Numbered from the stretch's first letter, positions 24,755-34,482 are shown. The stretch is DNA of 64,000 nucleotides from Flavobacterium gawalongense (GCF_007097265.1 NZ_VJZP01000007.1:62001-126000), one strand, 5' to 3'. The notes: generated by a model not told the origin, from the letters alone. Program-made: numbers and translations.

Positions 24755-25801
24755 ATGGATAAAATCACTTACAAAAACGTGAATAATCATTTTAAGCTAA
24801 ATGGATTTCATCTGAATCGAAAAGATTTATGTAGAGTAGCTTACAGTTTTATAAAAGAAGGTGAGGAGCACGAAAAATCTGTTGGGGATTTTATACTCGA
24901 TTGGTTTGATAAAAAAAGCTATATCGAATTAAACACATCAGGAACTACAGGCAGTCCGAAAATTATTCAAATGGATAAACAAGCCATGATAAATTCGGCT
25001 TTAGCTACAGGCGATTTTTTTGATTTACGTCCTGGAGATAAAGCATTACATTGTTTGCCAACTAAATATATTGCTGGAAAAATGATGTTTGTCAGAGGCT
25101 TTATTTTGGGTCTTGATATGGATTTTGTAGCACCAAGTTCGCATCCCATGTTGCATAATGATACTAAATATGATTTTGTTGCGATGGTACCTTTGCAAGC
25201 ACAGAATTCGTTGAAGGAATTAAAAAACGTAAAAAAAATGATTGTTGGTGGTGCTAAAATGAGCAAATCACTTGAAAACAGTCTTTCTAAATTGAGTACT
25301 AAAGGATATGAAACGTATGGTATGACAGAAACCATCACCCATATTGCTGCCAAGAAAATAGGAGGAAAGGCATTCTCTGTTTTGCCTAACATAAAAATTT
25401 CGCATGACGATAGAAATTGCCTGGTGATTGATGCACCAAAAATTTCTGAAGAAAAAATAGTAACCAATGATTTGGTTGACTTGATAAATGAAAATGAATT
25501 TATTTTTTTAGGTCGTATTGATAATGTGATAAATAGCGGAGGAATTAAACTGATTCCAGAACAAATTGAAGAAAAACTATCAAATAAAATTCATTCAAGA
25601 TTTTTTGTGACTGGAATTCAGGATGCTACTTTAGGCGAAAAATTAGCTTTAATTATCGAAGGTGAAAAACAACTTTTGGACGAAACTATTTTTGATGGTT
25701 TAGACAAATATGAAAAACCTAAAGAAGTATTTTATGTTTCAAAATTTATTGAAACACAAAATGGGAAAATAAAAAGAAAAGAAATTCTGGAGCGTATTTA
25801 G
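24755..25801 (+). CDS. menE: o-Succinylbenzoate-CoA ligase-like AMP-binding enzyme (short MenE)
   Basis: A 348-aa adenylate-forming enzyme, shorter than most because the N-terminal region is reduced, as is usual for MenE of Flavobacteriia. Motifs: ELNTSGTTGSPKII (phosphate loop, about 58-71), YGMTETITHIA (A5), FLGRIDNVINSGGIKL (hinge, A8) and the C-terminal NGKIKRKE lysine region. MenE activates o-succinylbenzoate in menaquinone synthesis. No other men gene is in the window, so the substrate is inferred from length and family. It is second in a pair with the CPBP protease gene. Confidence 0.85.
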   Translation: MDKITYKNVNNHFKLNGFHLNRKDLCRVAYSFIKEGEEHEKSVGDFILDWFDKKSYIELNTSGTTGSPKIIQMDKQAMINSALATGDFFDLRPGDKALHCLPTKYIAGKMMFVRGFILGLDMDFVAPSSHPMLHNDTKYDFVAMVPLQAQNSLKELKNVKKMIVGGAKMSKSLENSLSKLSTKGYETYGMTETITHIAAKKIGGKAFSVLPNIKISHDDRNCLVIDAPKISEEKIVTNDLVDLINENEFIFLGRIDNVINSGGIKLIPEQIEEKLSNKIHSRFFVTGIQDATLGEKLALIIEGEKQLLDETIFDGLDKYEKPKEVFYVSKFIETQNGKIKRKEILERI

Positions 25802-25824
25802 AATATTCTATTTATTTGGATACA

Positions 25825-25860
25825 AAAAAGCATCCCGTTTTCAAAAACAGGATGCTTTTT
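25825..25860. terminator. Bidirectional terminator after menE
   Basis: AAAAAGCATCC / GGATGCTTTTT, extended through cGTTTTtcAAAAACa, with T runs on both strands, between convergent menE and the DoxX-like gene. Confidence 0.9.
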
Positions 25861-25869
25861 TAATTTTTA

Positions 25870-26292
25870 TTATTGTTGCATTTTAAAATAGTAATCTGCC
25901 GAATGTTTCCCACTTCCATAAAATAAGAAAAAGACGCAGATTCCAAGTATAAGTATTGCTAACAATAAGTTTTGGGAATGCATTTCTCCCATAAAATTCA
26001 CAATAATTGCTCCTATCAATATAGGTAATTGCGCTATTATTGCCCATCTGGTAAGTAAACCAAACGCAATCATTATTCCGCCAACCATATGTGCCGGTGC
26101 GATGTAATGTATCAGAAACATTCCGCCACCAATTTTGTCAATTGGAGATATTAAATCTTGTAAATATTGGATGTTTGTTATAAAAGAAATTCCTTTCATA
26201 AACAAAAAGACACCAAGTGCTATTCGTACCAAATCCAGTGATAAATAAGTATGTGCATTCGCCCACTTATTTAAATTTTTTACGTTGTTCAT
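25870..26292 (-). CDS. DoxX family membrane protein
   Basis: A 140-aa protein with four membrane helices and the DoxX-type pattern (LDLVRIALGVFLFMKGI..., then APAHMVGGIMIAFGLLTRWA). DoxX-like proteins are small inner-membrane proteins often linked to thiosulfate/quinone or redox stress functions, but most have no known role. The gene has the right length and stands alone with a terminator shared with menE. Confidence 0.8.
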   Translation of the reverse strand: MNNVKNLNKWANAHTYLSLDLVRIALGVFLFMKGISFITNIQYLQDLISPIDKIGGGMFLIHYIAPAHMVGGIMIAFGLLTRWAIIAQLPILIGAIIVNFMGEMHSQNLLLAILILGICVFFLFYGSGKHSADYYFKMQQ

Positions 26293-26421
26293 AATACTAA
26301 AGGTTTAAAAATTATACACTAAGATACTAATTTTTAGTGATATATAAAGTATTCTGTAAAAAAACAAAATATAGGGTTTTTTGCTTTTAAATAACCTTTA
26401 AAATGAGATATCAGGATAACT

Positions 26422-27021
26422 TTATTTATAAAAATAATAATTAAACTTCAGTCCAAGCGTATTTTCAGCATGGCCATGTGCTACGAAATTTGTTAAATTC
26501 AAAGATATATTCAGTTTGTATTTAGGAAAATATTTTCCTAAATATATTCCGGAACAAGAACCAAAACGTGTAGGACCATTGAATTCTGAGACAAAACCTA
26601 ATCCAATTTTTGGGTCTTCGTCAGAAATTGCATAACCCACTCCGCTTTCAGCCCCTAAACACCAATTTGAATTTAAGTTAAATTGTATATTAGGTTTAAT
26701 GCAAAATAGACTGAAATTTTTATATAAAGCTCTTTCTTTTACGGTACTTTCAGGAGGTACATCCGGATGATTTTTTTTGGTAAACCGATAATCATATTCA
26801 GCTCTAACTCCAAACTCTGTTGTCGATGTAATCTTCTCTGCAGCTCTTAGATTGACACCAATTCCAAGTCTATGTGACCGATACATCTGTATATGAACGG
26901 GTAATGACAGATTAATTCCCGATTCTAATACAAATGAATTGTCTTGTTCTTTTTGTGCAAATGCAAACTGAACAATCATAAGCAACATTATACTTATTAT
27001 AGGATCTAAAATCTTTTTCAT
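26422..27021 (-). CDS. Exported beta-barrel-like hypothetical protein
   Basis: A 199-aa protein with a signal peptide (1-22, ending FAFAQ) and alternating hydrophobic/polar strands typical of small outer membrane barrels, with an aromatic C-terminal end (FNYYFYK). No domain family recognised. The preceding stretch 27022-27339 is gene-free: it contains a GTTGTTGTTGTT run and an AT-rich hairpin (TAACAGC / GCTGTTA) at about 27296-27327, nothing else convincing. Confidence 0.65.
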   Translation of the reverse strand: MKKILDPIISIMLLMIVQFAFAQKEQDNSFVLESGINLSLPVHIQMYRSHRLGIGVNLRAAEKITSTTEFGVRAEYDYRFTKKNHPDVPPESTVKERALYKNFSLFCIKPNIQFNLNSNWCLGAESGVGYAISDEDPKIGLGFVSEFNGPTRFGSCSGIYLGKYFPKYKLNISLNLTNFVAHGHAENTLGLKFNYYFYK

Positions 27022-27339
27022 TTTTTCTTGGAATTAAAATTTAACTTTTAGTAAAAAATTTTATTTTAAAAAAAAAATGATGATAAATGATAAGTTGCAA
27101 TTTGGGGTATTACATTTACCAAATAATAATCAAAGATACAAAGAACAATTTTTGAGAGTGCTATTAATCAGCTTTTTATGAAATGTTTAGTTGTTGTTGT
27201 TGATTAAATTAATTTTCTTTTCAATACACAAGAAGTTAGCCACTTCAATTCTTCTTTTTAAGTGAGGAATGTTTATTGCTTAAAGCGTTTTTCTAACAGC
27301 ATAATAAATAAAATAATAGCTGTTAAATTTTTTATTAAG

Positions 27340-28923
27340 TTATTTTGTTTTAGAAATTTCTGAAATATTTGATTTTACATCATTAAGAATCCAATTCATT
27401 TCAGGATCATTTTCTTTTATTCGGTCTTCAAGTGTAGGAATTATTTCGATGTCAGGAAATATGCCACGACCTTCTGGTGCTGTTTTGAAGTGAGGAGCAA
27501 TAAACATTAATCCAATGCGAATTTTTATATCAGTATTTGGCAATTTTACACGAGGCATAAATCCGGCAATAGTCCCATTATAGGCTCCGCCAGTTTCTTC
27601 ACCCACAAAAAATGCTCTTTTTGAACCTTTTAAATTGGAAGAAATAATACTTGAAGCCGAAAAACTACCACCATTGATAAGAACATAAACTTTTCCTTTG
27701 AAAACATTTTTACTCACTTTGTGAGGTTTTGTTTGTGTTGCATAATAATTTTTCCCGTTTTTGTTTTTATGAACAGTCAATAATAAATAGCTATACATTA
27801 GCGGAGAAAAAATCGTTTTTAATGCTTTAACACCAAAAGAACCACCATGAAAATAGGCTCCTTTAAATAAGCTGGATTTTGAAACTACTTCAGATTTGTC
27901 CAAAAATACAAAAGTGGAGTCTGCTAAATAAGAGTACAAATCGGCAATTTCATTTAATCTTCCTCCTCCATTATTTCTCAAATCGAGAACAAGTGTTTTC
28001 GACTGATACGTTGCAATTTTACTAAAGCTTTCTTTGTAAAAAGTTTTAGAATCTCCAATTTTGAAACTTCTAATTTTCATTAGGGCAACACTACTGTCTT
28101 TTTCTAAAAAGTGAAGGTTTCGATTATAATTTTTTTCAACGGAATAATAGCCATGAACTCTTTTCTTTTTTCTATTTGCTTTCGATTTTGTGTTATCAAT
28201 AACAGCTAGTTTTTTTCGATTTTTTTTGAGATGTTTCCCAATAGTATCTTCTGCTTTTCTTCTGATTGTAATCGTTTTTATACTATCATTAAATTTGAAA
28301 TTAAATTTTATACTATCCTTAATTCCATTTTCATTAGTGAAAAATGTAGAAAAACGTTTGCCTGAAAAATGGGTTTTGAAAGTAGTATTATAACCGTCAG
28401 AGCTATAAAATTTGTTGTACTGCTTAATTAAATTGATTGGTTTTGTTCCATTTACAGCAACAACTTCGGTTCCTGTTTTGATGGTTTTGTCATAAGACTT
28501 GTTTTTTACGACATACAATTTTCCATCGAAAAGTTCAAAATCAAATTGTGAAAAAGGGCCTGTTCCTCTTTTAAGAAGTGCTTTGGTTTCCTTTTTTGTC
28601 ATTAATTTGGTAGGAGGATAAACGGTTATATGCCCTTGACGAACAGCAGCAACCGCAGGACTTATTTTTTTATAAAACTCAAAACGAGTCATTGGTTTTG
28701 TAATAGTCGATTTTAGACTATCGAATTTGTAATCTAAATCTTTCTTATTGATGTACCAATATAAATTAGGATGTAAATCACGCAATTTTCTATAGGTAAA
28801 ATCAACATCCGATTTTAATTTCTCTTCAGCCATCAAATCATTCAAATGCTTGTTGTGTCTTTTTATGGAAGTACATTGAACAAAGAACAATAATGTAAAG
28901 CCGAATAGAACTATTTTTCTCAT
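27340..28923 (-). CDS. S41 family peptidase, lipoprotein
   Basis: A 527-aa protein with a lipoprotein signal (FFVQC, Cys17), so likely anchored facing the periplasm or surface. The C-terminal half carries the S41 (tail-specific protease) core: LVLDLRNNGGGRLNEIADLY, then VYVLINGGSFSASSIIS with the catalytic serine, then FVGEETGGAYNGT. An N-terminal helical cap region and a possible divergent PDZ-like segment (AVNGTKPINLI) precede it. It is distinct from the Prc-type protease at 40256. Confidence 0.88.
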   Translation of the reverse strand: MRKIVLFGFTLLFFVQCTSIKRHNKHLNDLMAEEKLKSDVDFTYRKLRDLHPNLYWYINKKDLDYKFDSLKSTITKPMTRFEFYKKISPAVAAVRQGHITVYPPTKLMTKKETKALLKRGTGPFSQFDFELFDGKLYVVKNKSYDKTIKTGTEVVAVNGTKPINLIKQYNKFYSSDGYNTTFKTHFSGKRFSTFFTNENGIKDSIKFNFKFNDSIKTITIRRKAEDTIGKHLKKNRKKLAVIDNTKSKANRKKKRVHGYYSVEKNYNRNLHFLEKDSSVALMKIRSFKIGDSKTFYKESFSKIATYQSKTLVLDLRNNGGGRLNEIADLYSYLADSTFVFLDKSEVVSKSSLFKGAYFHGGSFGVKALKTIFSPLMYSYLLLTVHKNKNGKNYYATQTKPHKVSKNVFKGKVYVLINGGSFSASSIISSNLKGSKRAFFVGEETGGAYNGTIAGFMPRVKLPNTDIKIRIGLMFIAPHFKTAPEGRGIFPDIEIIPTLEDRIKENDPEMNWILNDVKSNISEISKTK

Positions 28924-28994
28924 ATTTTAACTACGTAAGTTTTTCATGAACACTAATGACTGTGATCTAAATTTAGAAATTTGCTGTCTGGAAT

Positions 28995-30623
28995 CTAGAC
29001 CTGAATAACACCTAAATTAAATTTCTTTTCAATAGGGGAATGGTTTGCCGCTTCAATACCCATGGAAATCCAAGTTCTGGTTTCTAAAGGATCAATTATG
29101 GCATCAGTCCATAATCTGGAGGCCGCATAATAGGGTGAAACTTGTTCGTCATATCGAGCTTTTATTTTGTCAAAAAGCTCCTTTTCTTTAGTTTCATCTA
29201 CCACTTCTCCTTTTGCTTTAAGCGAAGAAGCTTCAATTTGTGCCAATACTTTAGCTGCTTGCGTTCCGCCCATCACGGCTAATTCTGCACTCGGCCAGGC
29301 AAAAATTAACCTTGGGTCATACGCTTTGCCACACATGGCATAATTTCCGGCACCATACGAATTCCCTACAATTACCGTGAATTTTGGAACAACTGAATTA
29401 CTGACTGCGTTCACCATTTTGGCGCCATCTTTTATAATTCCGCCATGTTCTGATTTAGATCCGACCATAAAACCGGTAACATCTTGAACGAATACCAAAG
29501 GAATTTTTTTCTGGTTACAATTAGCGATAAAACGGGTGGCTTTATCCGCACTATCCGAATAAATTACGCCACCAAACTGCATTTCGCCGTTCTTTGTTTT
29601 TACCACTTTTCGTTGGTTGGCAACAATTCCCACAGCCCAACCGTCAATTCTGGCATAACCAGTGATAATGGTTTGGCCGTATCCTTCTTTATACGCTTCA
29701 AACTCGGAGTTATCAACTAAGCGATTGATGATTTCCATCATGTCATATTGTTCATTACGAGCTTTTGGCAAAATGCCATAGATTTCATTTTCGTCTAAAG
29801 CTGGTTTTTCGGCTTTAATTCGACTGTAACCCGCTTTATCAAAATCACCTATTTTGTCCACTATGTTTTTTATTTTGTCTAATGCGTCTTTGTCGTCTTT
29901 GGCTTTGTAATCCGTCACACCCGAAATTTCACAATGTGTTGTTGCTCCGCCCAATGTTTCGTTATCGATGCTTTCGCCAATGGCAGCTTTGACTAAATAA
30001 CTTCCCGCGAGGAAAATACTTCCCGTTTTTTCGACAATTAAAGCTTCATCGCTCATAATTGGCAAATAGGCACCGCCAGCAACACAACTTCCCATAACGG
30101 CAGCGATTTGGGTAATTCCCATGCTGCTCATTTGAGCATTATTTCTAAAAATCCGACCAAAATGTTCTTTGTCCGGGAAAATTTCATCTTGCAAAGGCAA
30201 ATAAACGCCTGCACTATCTACTAAATAAATGATTGGCAACCGATTTTCCATCGCAATTTCCTGTGCGCGTAAATTTTTCTTAGCAGTAATAGGAAACCAG
30301 GCGCCTGCTTTCACGGTAGCATCATTGGCGACAATAATACATTGCTTTCCCTGGATATAACCTATTTTAACCACAACGCCACCCGAAGGGCAACCGCCGT
30401 GTTCCGCATACATTCCTTCACCAACAAAGGCTCCAATTTCTATGCTTTTAGCTTTGGCGTCAAGCAAATAATCGATACGCTCTCTAGCGGTCATTTTGCC
30501 TTCACCATGTAATTTTTGGATGCGTTTTTCACCGCCACCCAATTTAACCAAGCTTAATTTTTGTCGCAATGCCGAAAGTAAAAGTTTATTGTGGTCTTCG
30601 TTTTTGTTGAAGTTCAAATCCAT
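28995..30623 (-). CDS. Acyl-CoA carboxylase beta subunit (methylcrotonyl-CoA carboxylase-like)
   Basis: A 542-aa carboxyltransferase with the two crotonase-like halves of the biotin-dependent acyl-CoA carboxylase beta family: GKMTARERIDYLLD at the N-terminus, the CoA-binding region IIYLVDSAGVYLPLQDE, GSCVAGGAYLPIMSDE, and C-terminal VTGFMVGSKSEHGGIIKDGAKM and NSYGAGNYAMCGKAYDPR. The sequence resembles the methylcrotonyl-CoA carboxylase (leucine degradation) type more than propionyl-CoA carboxylase. The alpha (biotin) subunit is not in the window. Confidence 0.9.
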   Translation of the reverse strand: MDLNFNKNEDHNKLLLSALRQKLSLVKLGGGEKRIQKLHGEGKMTARERIDYLLDAKAKSIEIGAFVGEGMYAEHGGCPSGGVVVKIGYIQGKQCIIVANDATVKAGAWFPITAKKNLRAQEIAMENRLPIIYLVDSAGVYLPLQDEIFPDKEHFGRIFRNNAQMSSMGITQIAAVMGSCVAGGAYLPIMSDEALIVEKTGSIFLAGSYLVKAAIGESIDNETLGGATTHCEISGVTDYKAKDDKDALDKIKNIVDKIGDFDKAGYSRIKAEKPALDENEIYGILPKARNEQYDMMEIINRLVDNSEFEAYKEGYGQTIITGYARIDGWAVGIVANQRKVVKTKNGEMQFGGVIYSDSADKATRFIANCNQKKIPLVFVQDVTGFMVGSKSEHGGIIKDGAKMVNAVSNSVVPKFTVIVGNSYGAGNYAMCGKAYDPRLIFAWPSAELAVMGGTQAAKVLAQIEASSLKAKGEVVDETKEKELFDKIKARYDEQVSPYYAASRLWTDAIIDPLETRTWISMGIEAANHSPIEKKFNLGVIQV

Positions 30624-30736
30624 GATGAAAGAATATTAAAAAATAGTTTGCGCTAAAATACAAAATCCAACGAAATAAAATTTTATTATTTTAATTGGTT
30701 TAGAAAGAAAATCGGACCTATGTTTGGTATTAAAAC

Positions 30737-30766
30737 AAAAAAACAGAAGCTAACTCCTGTTTTTTT
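30737..30766 (-). terminator. Terminator of lpxD
   Basis: AAAAAACAG / CTGTTTTTT stem with a ~10-base loop and T tail on the minus strand, about 22 bases after the lpxD stop. Confidence 0.7.
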
Positions 30767-30788
30767 ATGAATTTAATAAAAAAAGTAA

Positions 30789-31790
30789 TTATTTGTTTTT
30801 GGATTCATTTACGAGTCTTTTCAAAATGGCCCATTGTTTTAATGCATCACGAGCTTCAACAGCCGGATAGCCCAACATGGTTTTTCCTGCAGGAATATCT
30901 CCCGTAACACCAGAGCCAGCACCTACAATAGCACCATCGCCAATAGTTGTGTGGTCTTTTATAGAAGCACTTCCACCAATAATGACACCATTTCCTAAAG
31001 TTACTGAACCAGCCAGTCCGCTATTTCCAGCCATGATACAAAAACGGCCTAATTTACTGTTATGCCCAATTTGGACTAAATTATCAATTTTGCAACCGTC
31101 ACCTAAAACAGTAGAACTGAATTTTCCTCGGTCAATGCAGGTATTGGCACCAATTTCAACATTATTACCTATAATTACATTTCCAATTTGTGGGATTTTC
31201 ACCAAACCTCTTTCGGGATCAGGGCGAAAACCAAAACCATCTGCTCCAATTGTAGCATTGGGATGTATAATGCAATCATTGCCTATGTGACAACGCTCTC
31301 TGATTACTGTTCCAGACCAAATCACGGTATTTTTTCCTATCGTACATTCATCCAGAATAGTAACATTTGGATATATTGTTGTATTATCTCCAAGCACAAC
31401 TTTAGGTCCTATATAACAGCCTGCACCAATTCTAACACCATTACAAATAATTACGGTTGGATCTATAACTGCAGTTGGATGAATATCAATATTAAATATT
31501 GGGGTTGGAGGTGCAAAAAGAGCTAATACTTGTGACATGGCTAAATCAGCATTTTTTACTTTAATGAAAGCTCTGTTTTCTCCCGGTTCTATTGAAATAT
31601 CTTCATTTACAACCGCTACACAGGCTTTGGAAGTTGCCCATAATTTTTCGTATTTTTTGTTTCCAATAAACGAAATTTCAGAATCATTGGCTACTTCCAG
31701 TTGTTCAGGAGCAGTAATATTTTGGGTAGTACTCCCGACAATAACTCCTTTTAAAATTACATTTATTTCTTGGATTGAATAGGATTTCAT
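30789..31790 (-). CDS. lpxD: UDP-3-O-acylglucosamine N-acyltransferase (LpxD-like)
   Basis: A 333-aa enzyme: a uridine-binding N-terminal domain (1-~100, with ISFIGNKKYEKLWATSKACVAVV) and a left-handed beta-helix of hexapeptide repeats (IHPTAVIDPTVII to the end), with the catalytic-type QIGHNSKLG near residue 240. LpxD adds the second amide-linked acyl chain in lipid A synthesis. No other lpx gene is adjacent, so this may be a second, stand-alone LpxD-like protein. Confidence 0.87.
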   Translation of the reverse strand: MKSYSIQEINVILKGVIVGSTTQNITAPEQLEVANDSEISFIGNKKYEKLWATSKACVAVVNEDISIEPGENRAFIKVKNADLAMSQVLALFAPPTPIFNIDIHPTAVIDPTVIICNGVRIGAGCYIGPKVVLGDNTTIYPNVTILDECTIGKNTVIWSGTVIRERCHIGNDCIIHPNATIGADGFGFRPDPERGLVKIPQIGNVIIGNNVEIGANTCIDRGKFSSTVLGDGCKIDNLVQIGHNSKLGRFCIMAGNSGLAGSVTLGNGVIIGGSASIKDHTTIGDGAIVGAGSGVTGDIPAGKTMLGYPAVEARDALKQWAILKRLVNESKNK

Positions 31791-31996
31791 TAAGCGTAGA
31801 TTGGATTTGGTTTTGTTATAGTTGTCAAATAAAACAAATTGGGGTTATAATTCCTAATATTTTAGGATGAAGGAATAAAAAGATTAACAAAAAAAGAATT
31901 TAGAATGAGTTTGGTTCTTTCAAATCAATTAATTTTTGGATAGATTTCCAATTTCAGCTTGTTGTTTTTATGTTTGTATTGATTTAGAATTTAAAA

Positions 31997-32035
31997 AGCC
32001 CCTCAAGCATTTCGATAAACGAATGTAAAGGGGCT
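31997..32035 (-). terminator. Terminator of prfB
   Basis: AGCCCCT / AGGGGCT outer stem with TCG / CGA inside, followed by TTTT on the minus strand, about 50 bases beyond the prfB stop. Confidence 0.75.
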
Positions 32036-32060
32036 ATTTATTATTTGGGCTTAAGTGCTC

Positions 32061-32091
32061 ACTGATTACTGAACACTGCAAACTATTCCTC
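32061..32091. repeat. Stop-codon-spanning ACTGAA..ACTG repeat, copy 1
   Basis: ACTGATTACTGAACACTGCA and the next 11 bases are largely identical to 39421-39451. It includes the last codons and stop of prfB. A looser relative lies at about 56158-56190. Confidence 0.5.
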
Positions 32092-33181
32092 TTCCTTCTG
32101 TCCCATCATCATTAAGTATGCTTTCAAGAATTCATCAATCTCACCATTCATAACACCATCTACATTACTCGTTTCATAACCGGTGCGAACATCTTTGACT
32201 AATTTATAAGGCTGCATCACATAATTCCTGATTTGTGAACCCCATTCTATTTTCATTTTCCCAGCTTCGATATCAGCGCGCTGTGCCTGTTTCTTTTTTA
32301 ACTCAATTTCATATAATTGAGATCGTAACATTTGCATAGCACGTTGTCTGTTATCTTGTTGCGACCTCGTTTCTGAACATTGTATTTGAATTCCGGTTGG
32401 TTTGTGAAACAATTGTACTTTAGTTTCTACTTTATTTACATTTTGTCCTCCCGCACCGCTGGATCGCGAAGTTGTAATTTCAATATCAGCAGGATTAATA
32501 TCAATTTCGATACTATCATCTACAAGCGGATAAACATAAACGGAAGCAAACGAAGTGTGACGCTTGGCATTACTGTCAAAAGGGGATATCCGAACCAATC
32601 TGTGTACGCCGTTTTCTCCTTTTAAATAGCCAAAAGAATAATCGCCTTCAAATTCGAGTGTTACGGTTTTAATACCCGCTGATTCTCCTTTTTGGAAATT
32701 CAGTTCTTTTATTTTATAACCGTATTTTTCACCCCACATCATGTACATACGCATCAGCATTTCGGCCCAATCGCAACTTTCAGTTCCACCGGCACCAGCG
32801 GTTATTTGTACGACAGCACTCAAAGTATCGCCTTCATCCGAAAGCATATTTTTGAATTCGATAGCTTCAATATGATTTACTGTAGTCGAATATTGCTCGT
32901 CTAATTCTTCAGCTGTAAGTTCTCCTTCTTTATAAAAATCATAGGCCAGTTGCAACTCGTCAGTCATTTCGACTGCTTTGTTATAATCTTCAATCCACTT
33001 TTTTTTATTTCTAAGATTTTTTACAATGACTTCAGCTTCTTTTGCATTGTTCCAAAAGTCGGGTGCAAAAGTTTTCTCTTCTTCGTTTGAAATTTCAATT
33101 AGTTTGGCATCAACGTCAAAGATACCTCCTCAACGCACCAAGGCGCTCTACAATACCCTTTATTTGTTCGGTAGTTGTCAT
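32083..33181 (-). CDS. prfB: Peptide chain release factor 2 with programmed +1 frameshift
   Basis: Translation starts at ATG 33181 and reads 21 codons ([21 protein letters not shown]) to an in-frame TGA at 33118-33116. The slippery site AGGAGGTATCTTTGAC matches the classical prfB signal (Shine-Dalgarno-like AGGAGG, CTT, TGA, C). A +1 shift continues as [10 protein letters not shown]... for 344 codons, giving 365 aa. RF2 marks: the SPF tripeptide in [12 protein letters not shown], the GGQ loop in [13 protein letters not shown]2 ends translation at UGA/UAA; low RF2 favours the frameshift, an autoregulatory loop. A terminator follows. Confidence 0.97.
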
Positions 33182-33271
33182 AAATTATATTAATTTAAAT
33201 AGGTCTGTTTTCAAATATTTATAAAAAATGCCGTTATATCATTCATTTAGTTTAGTTTTAACTGAACTAGT

Positions 33272-33302
33272 TTGAATTAACAAACGGTATTATGTAATTT
33301 TG
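33272..33302 (+). promoter_or_regulatory. Promoter of the threonine aldolase gene
   Basis: TTG (33272-33274), 20 bases, TAATTTTG (33295-33302): full match to the Bacteroidota pattern. The start codon I use is 70 bases downstream. Confidence 0.8.
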
Positions 33303-33331
33303 TGGCACAAAAATAGAAAAATTTTACGAAG

Positions 33332-33351
33332 GGACAATTCGCGAATTGTCC
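33332..33351. repeat. Perfect 20-bp palindrome GGACAATTCGCGAATTGTCC
   Basis: Lies in the 5' untranslated region of the aldolase gene, between promoter and start codon. It resembles in style the 18.7-18.8 kb palindromes and would form a strong hairpin in the mRNA. Confidence 0.75.
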
Positions 33352-33372
33352 GTACTGAAAATAAAAATATAT

Positions 33373-34395
33373 ATGGAAATAAATTTAGTTAGCGATACGA
33401 TAACCAAACCTTCTCGCGAAATGTTAGTGCATATGTTGAATGCCAAAGTAGGAGATGACGTATACAAACAAGACCCAACTGTTATTGAACTTGAAGCTAA
33501 AGTTGCCGAAATGTTCGGGATGGAAGCAGGGCTTTTTTTTCCATCAGGAACTATGGCAAACCAAACGGCGATAAAATTACATACACAACCAGGCGAACAA
33601 TTAATTGCCGATAAATATGCGCATGTGTATCATTATGAAGGCGGAGGCGTTTCTTTTAACAGCGGCGTTTCTTGTTGCTTATTAAATGGAAATCGCGGAA
33701 TGATAACTGCTGAACAAGTGGCTGGAGCAATTAATGATCCTGAGTTTTATCACAGTCCTTTAACGAGTTTGGTTTGTGTAGAAAATACTACTAACAAAGG
33801 TGGTGGAGCTTGTTATGAATTGGAAGATTTACAAAAAATAAAACAGGTTTGCGATGCCAATAATTTGAAATTTCACTTGGACGGAGCCCGAATCTGGAAT
33901 GCATTGGTAGCCAAAAAGCAAGATCCAAAAGCGTTTGGGAAACTATTCGATACTATTTCTGTTTGTTTGTCTAAAGGATTGGGAGCGCCAATTGGTTCGG
34001 TTTTATTAGCTGATAAAGCTACTATTCACAGAGCGTTGCGAATCCGAAAAATATTAGGTGGCGGAATGCGTCAGGTAGGATATTTGGCGGCAGCCGGAAT
34101 TTACGCTTTAGATAATAATATGGAACGTCTTGCTGAAGACCATCGAAGAGCTAAAGAAATTGGCGAAGTATTAAAAAAGGCAAGTTGGGTCGCTTCGGTA
34201 GAACCGGTCGAGACTAATATTTTGATTTTTTCATTAGTTCCAAATTGTATTGAAAAGAATTTAATTGAACTATTAAAACAAAAAAATATTTCAATCAGTT
34301 CTATTGGACATGGAAAATTGAGGATAGTAACGCACCTTGATTATAGAGAAGTGATGCATACTTATGTTCTAGAAACACTACAAAAATTAGTGTAA
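33373..34395 (+). CDS. Low-specificity L-threonine aldolase family (PLP enzyme)
   Basis: A 340-aa fold-type I PLP enzyme that cleaves L-threonine/allo-threonine to glycine and acetaldehyde. Features: N-terminal NLVSDTITKPSREML, GDDVYKQDPTV, LFFPSGTMANQTAIK, the aspartate in FHLDGARIWNA and the PLP lysine in SVCLSKGLGAPIGS. I take ATG 33373 as the start because the family begins there; an in-frame TTG 27 bases earlier sits in the palindrome region. Single gene with its own promoter, palindromic leader and long-stem terminator. Confidence 0.92.
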   Translation: MEINLVSDTITKPSREMLVHMLNAKVGDDVYKQDPTVIELEAKVAEMFGMEAGLFFPSGTMANQTAIKLHTQPGEQLIADKYAHVYHYEGGGVSFNSGVSCCLLNGNRGMITAEQVAGAINDPEFYHSPLTSLVCVENTTNKGGGACYELEDLQKIKQVCDANNLKFHLDGARIWNALVAKKQDPKAFGKLFDTISVCLSKGLGAPIGSVLLADKATIHRALRIRKILGGGMRQVGYLAAAGIYALDNNMERLAEDHRRAKEIGEVLKKASWVASVEPVETNILIFSLVPNCIEKNLIELLKQKNISISSIGHGKLRIVTHLDYREVMHTYVLETLQKLV

Positions 34396-34412
34396 CACTG
34401 TTTGGAAAATTT

Positions 34413-34482
34413 GTTTAAAGTTTAAGGTTTAACGTTTTTAGCGCGATCAAAAAACGTTAAACCTTAAACTTTAAACTTTTTT
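34413..34482 (+). terminator. Long-stem terminator after the aldolase gene
   Basis: Perfect 27-bp arms (34413-34439 and 34450-34476) around a 10-base loop, followed by six T (34477-34482). Much longer than needed for termination; the arms are made of AAAGTTTAA-like words. Confidence 0.8.

Noticed and set aside
33346..33372. TTG start for the threonine aldolase
   Set aside because: The family N-terminus begins at ATG 33373, and the TTG lies in the palindrome of the leader.
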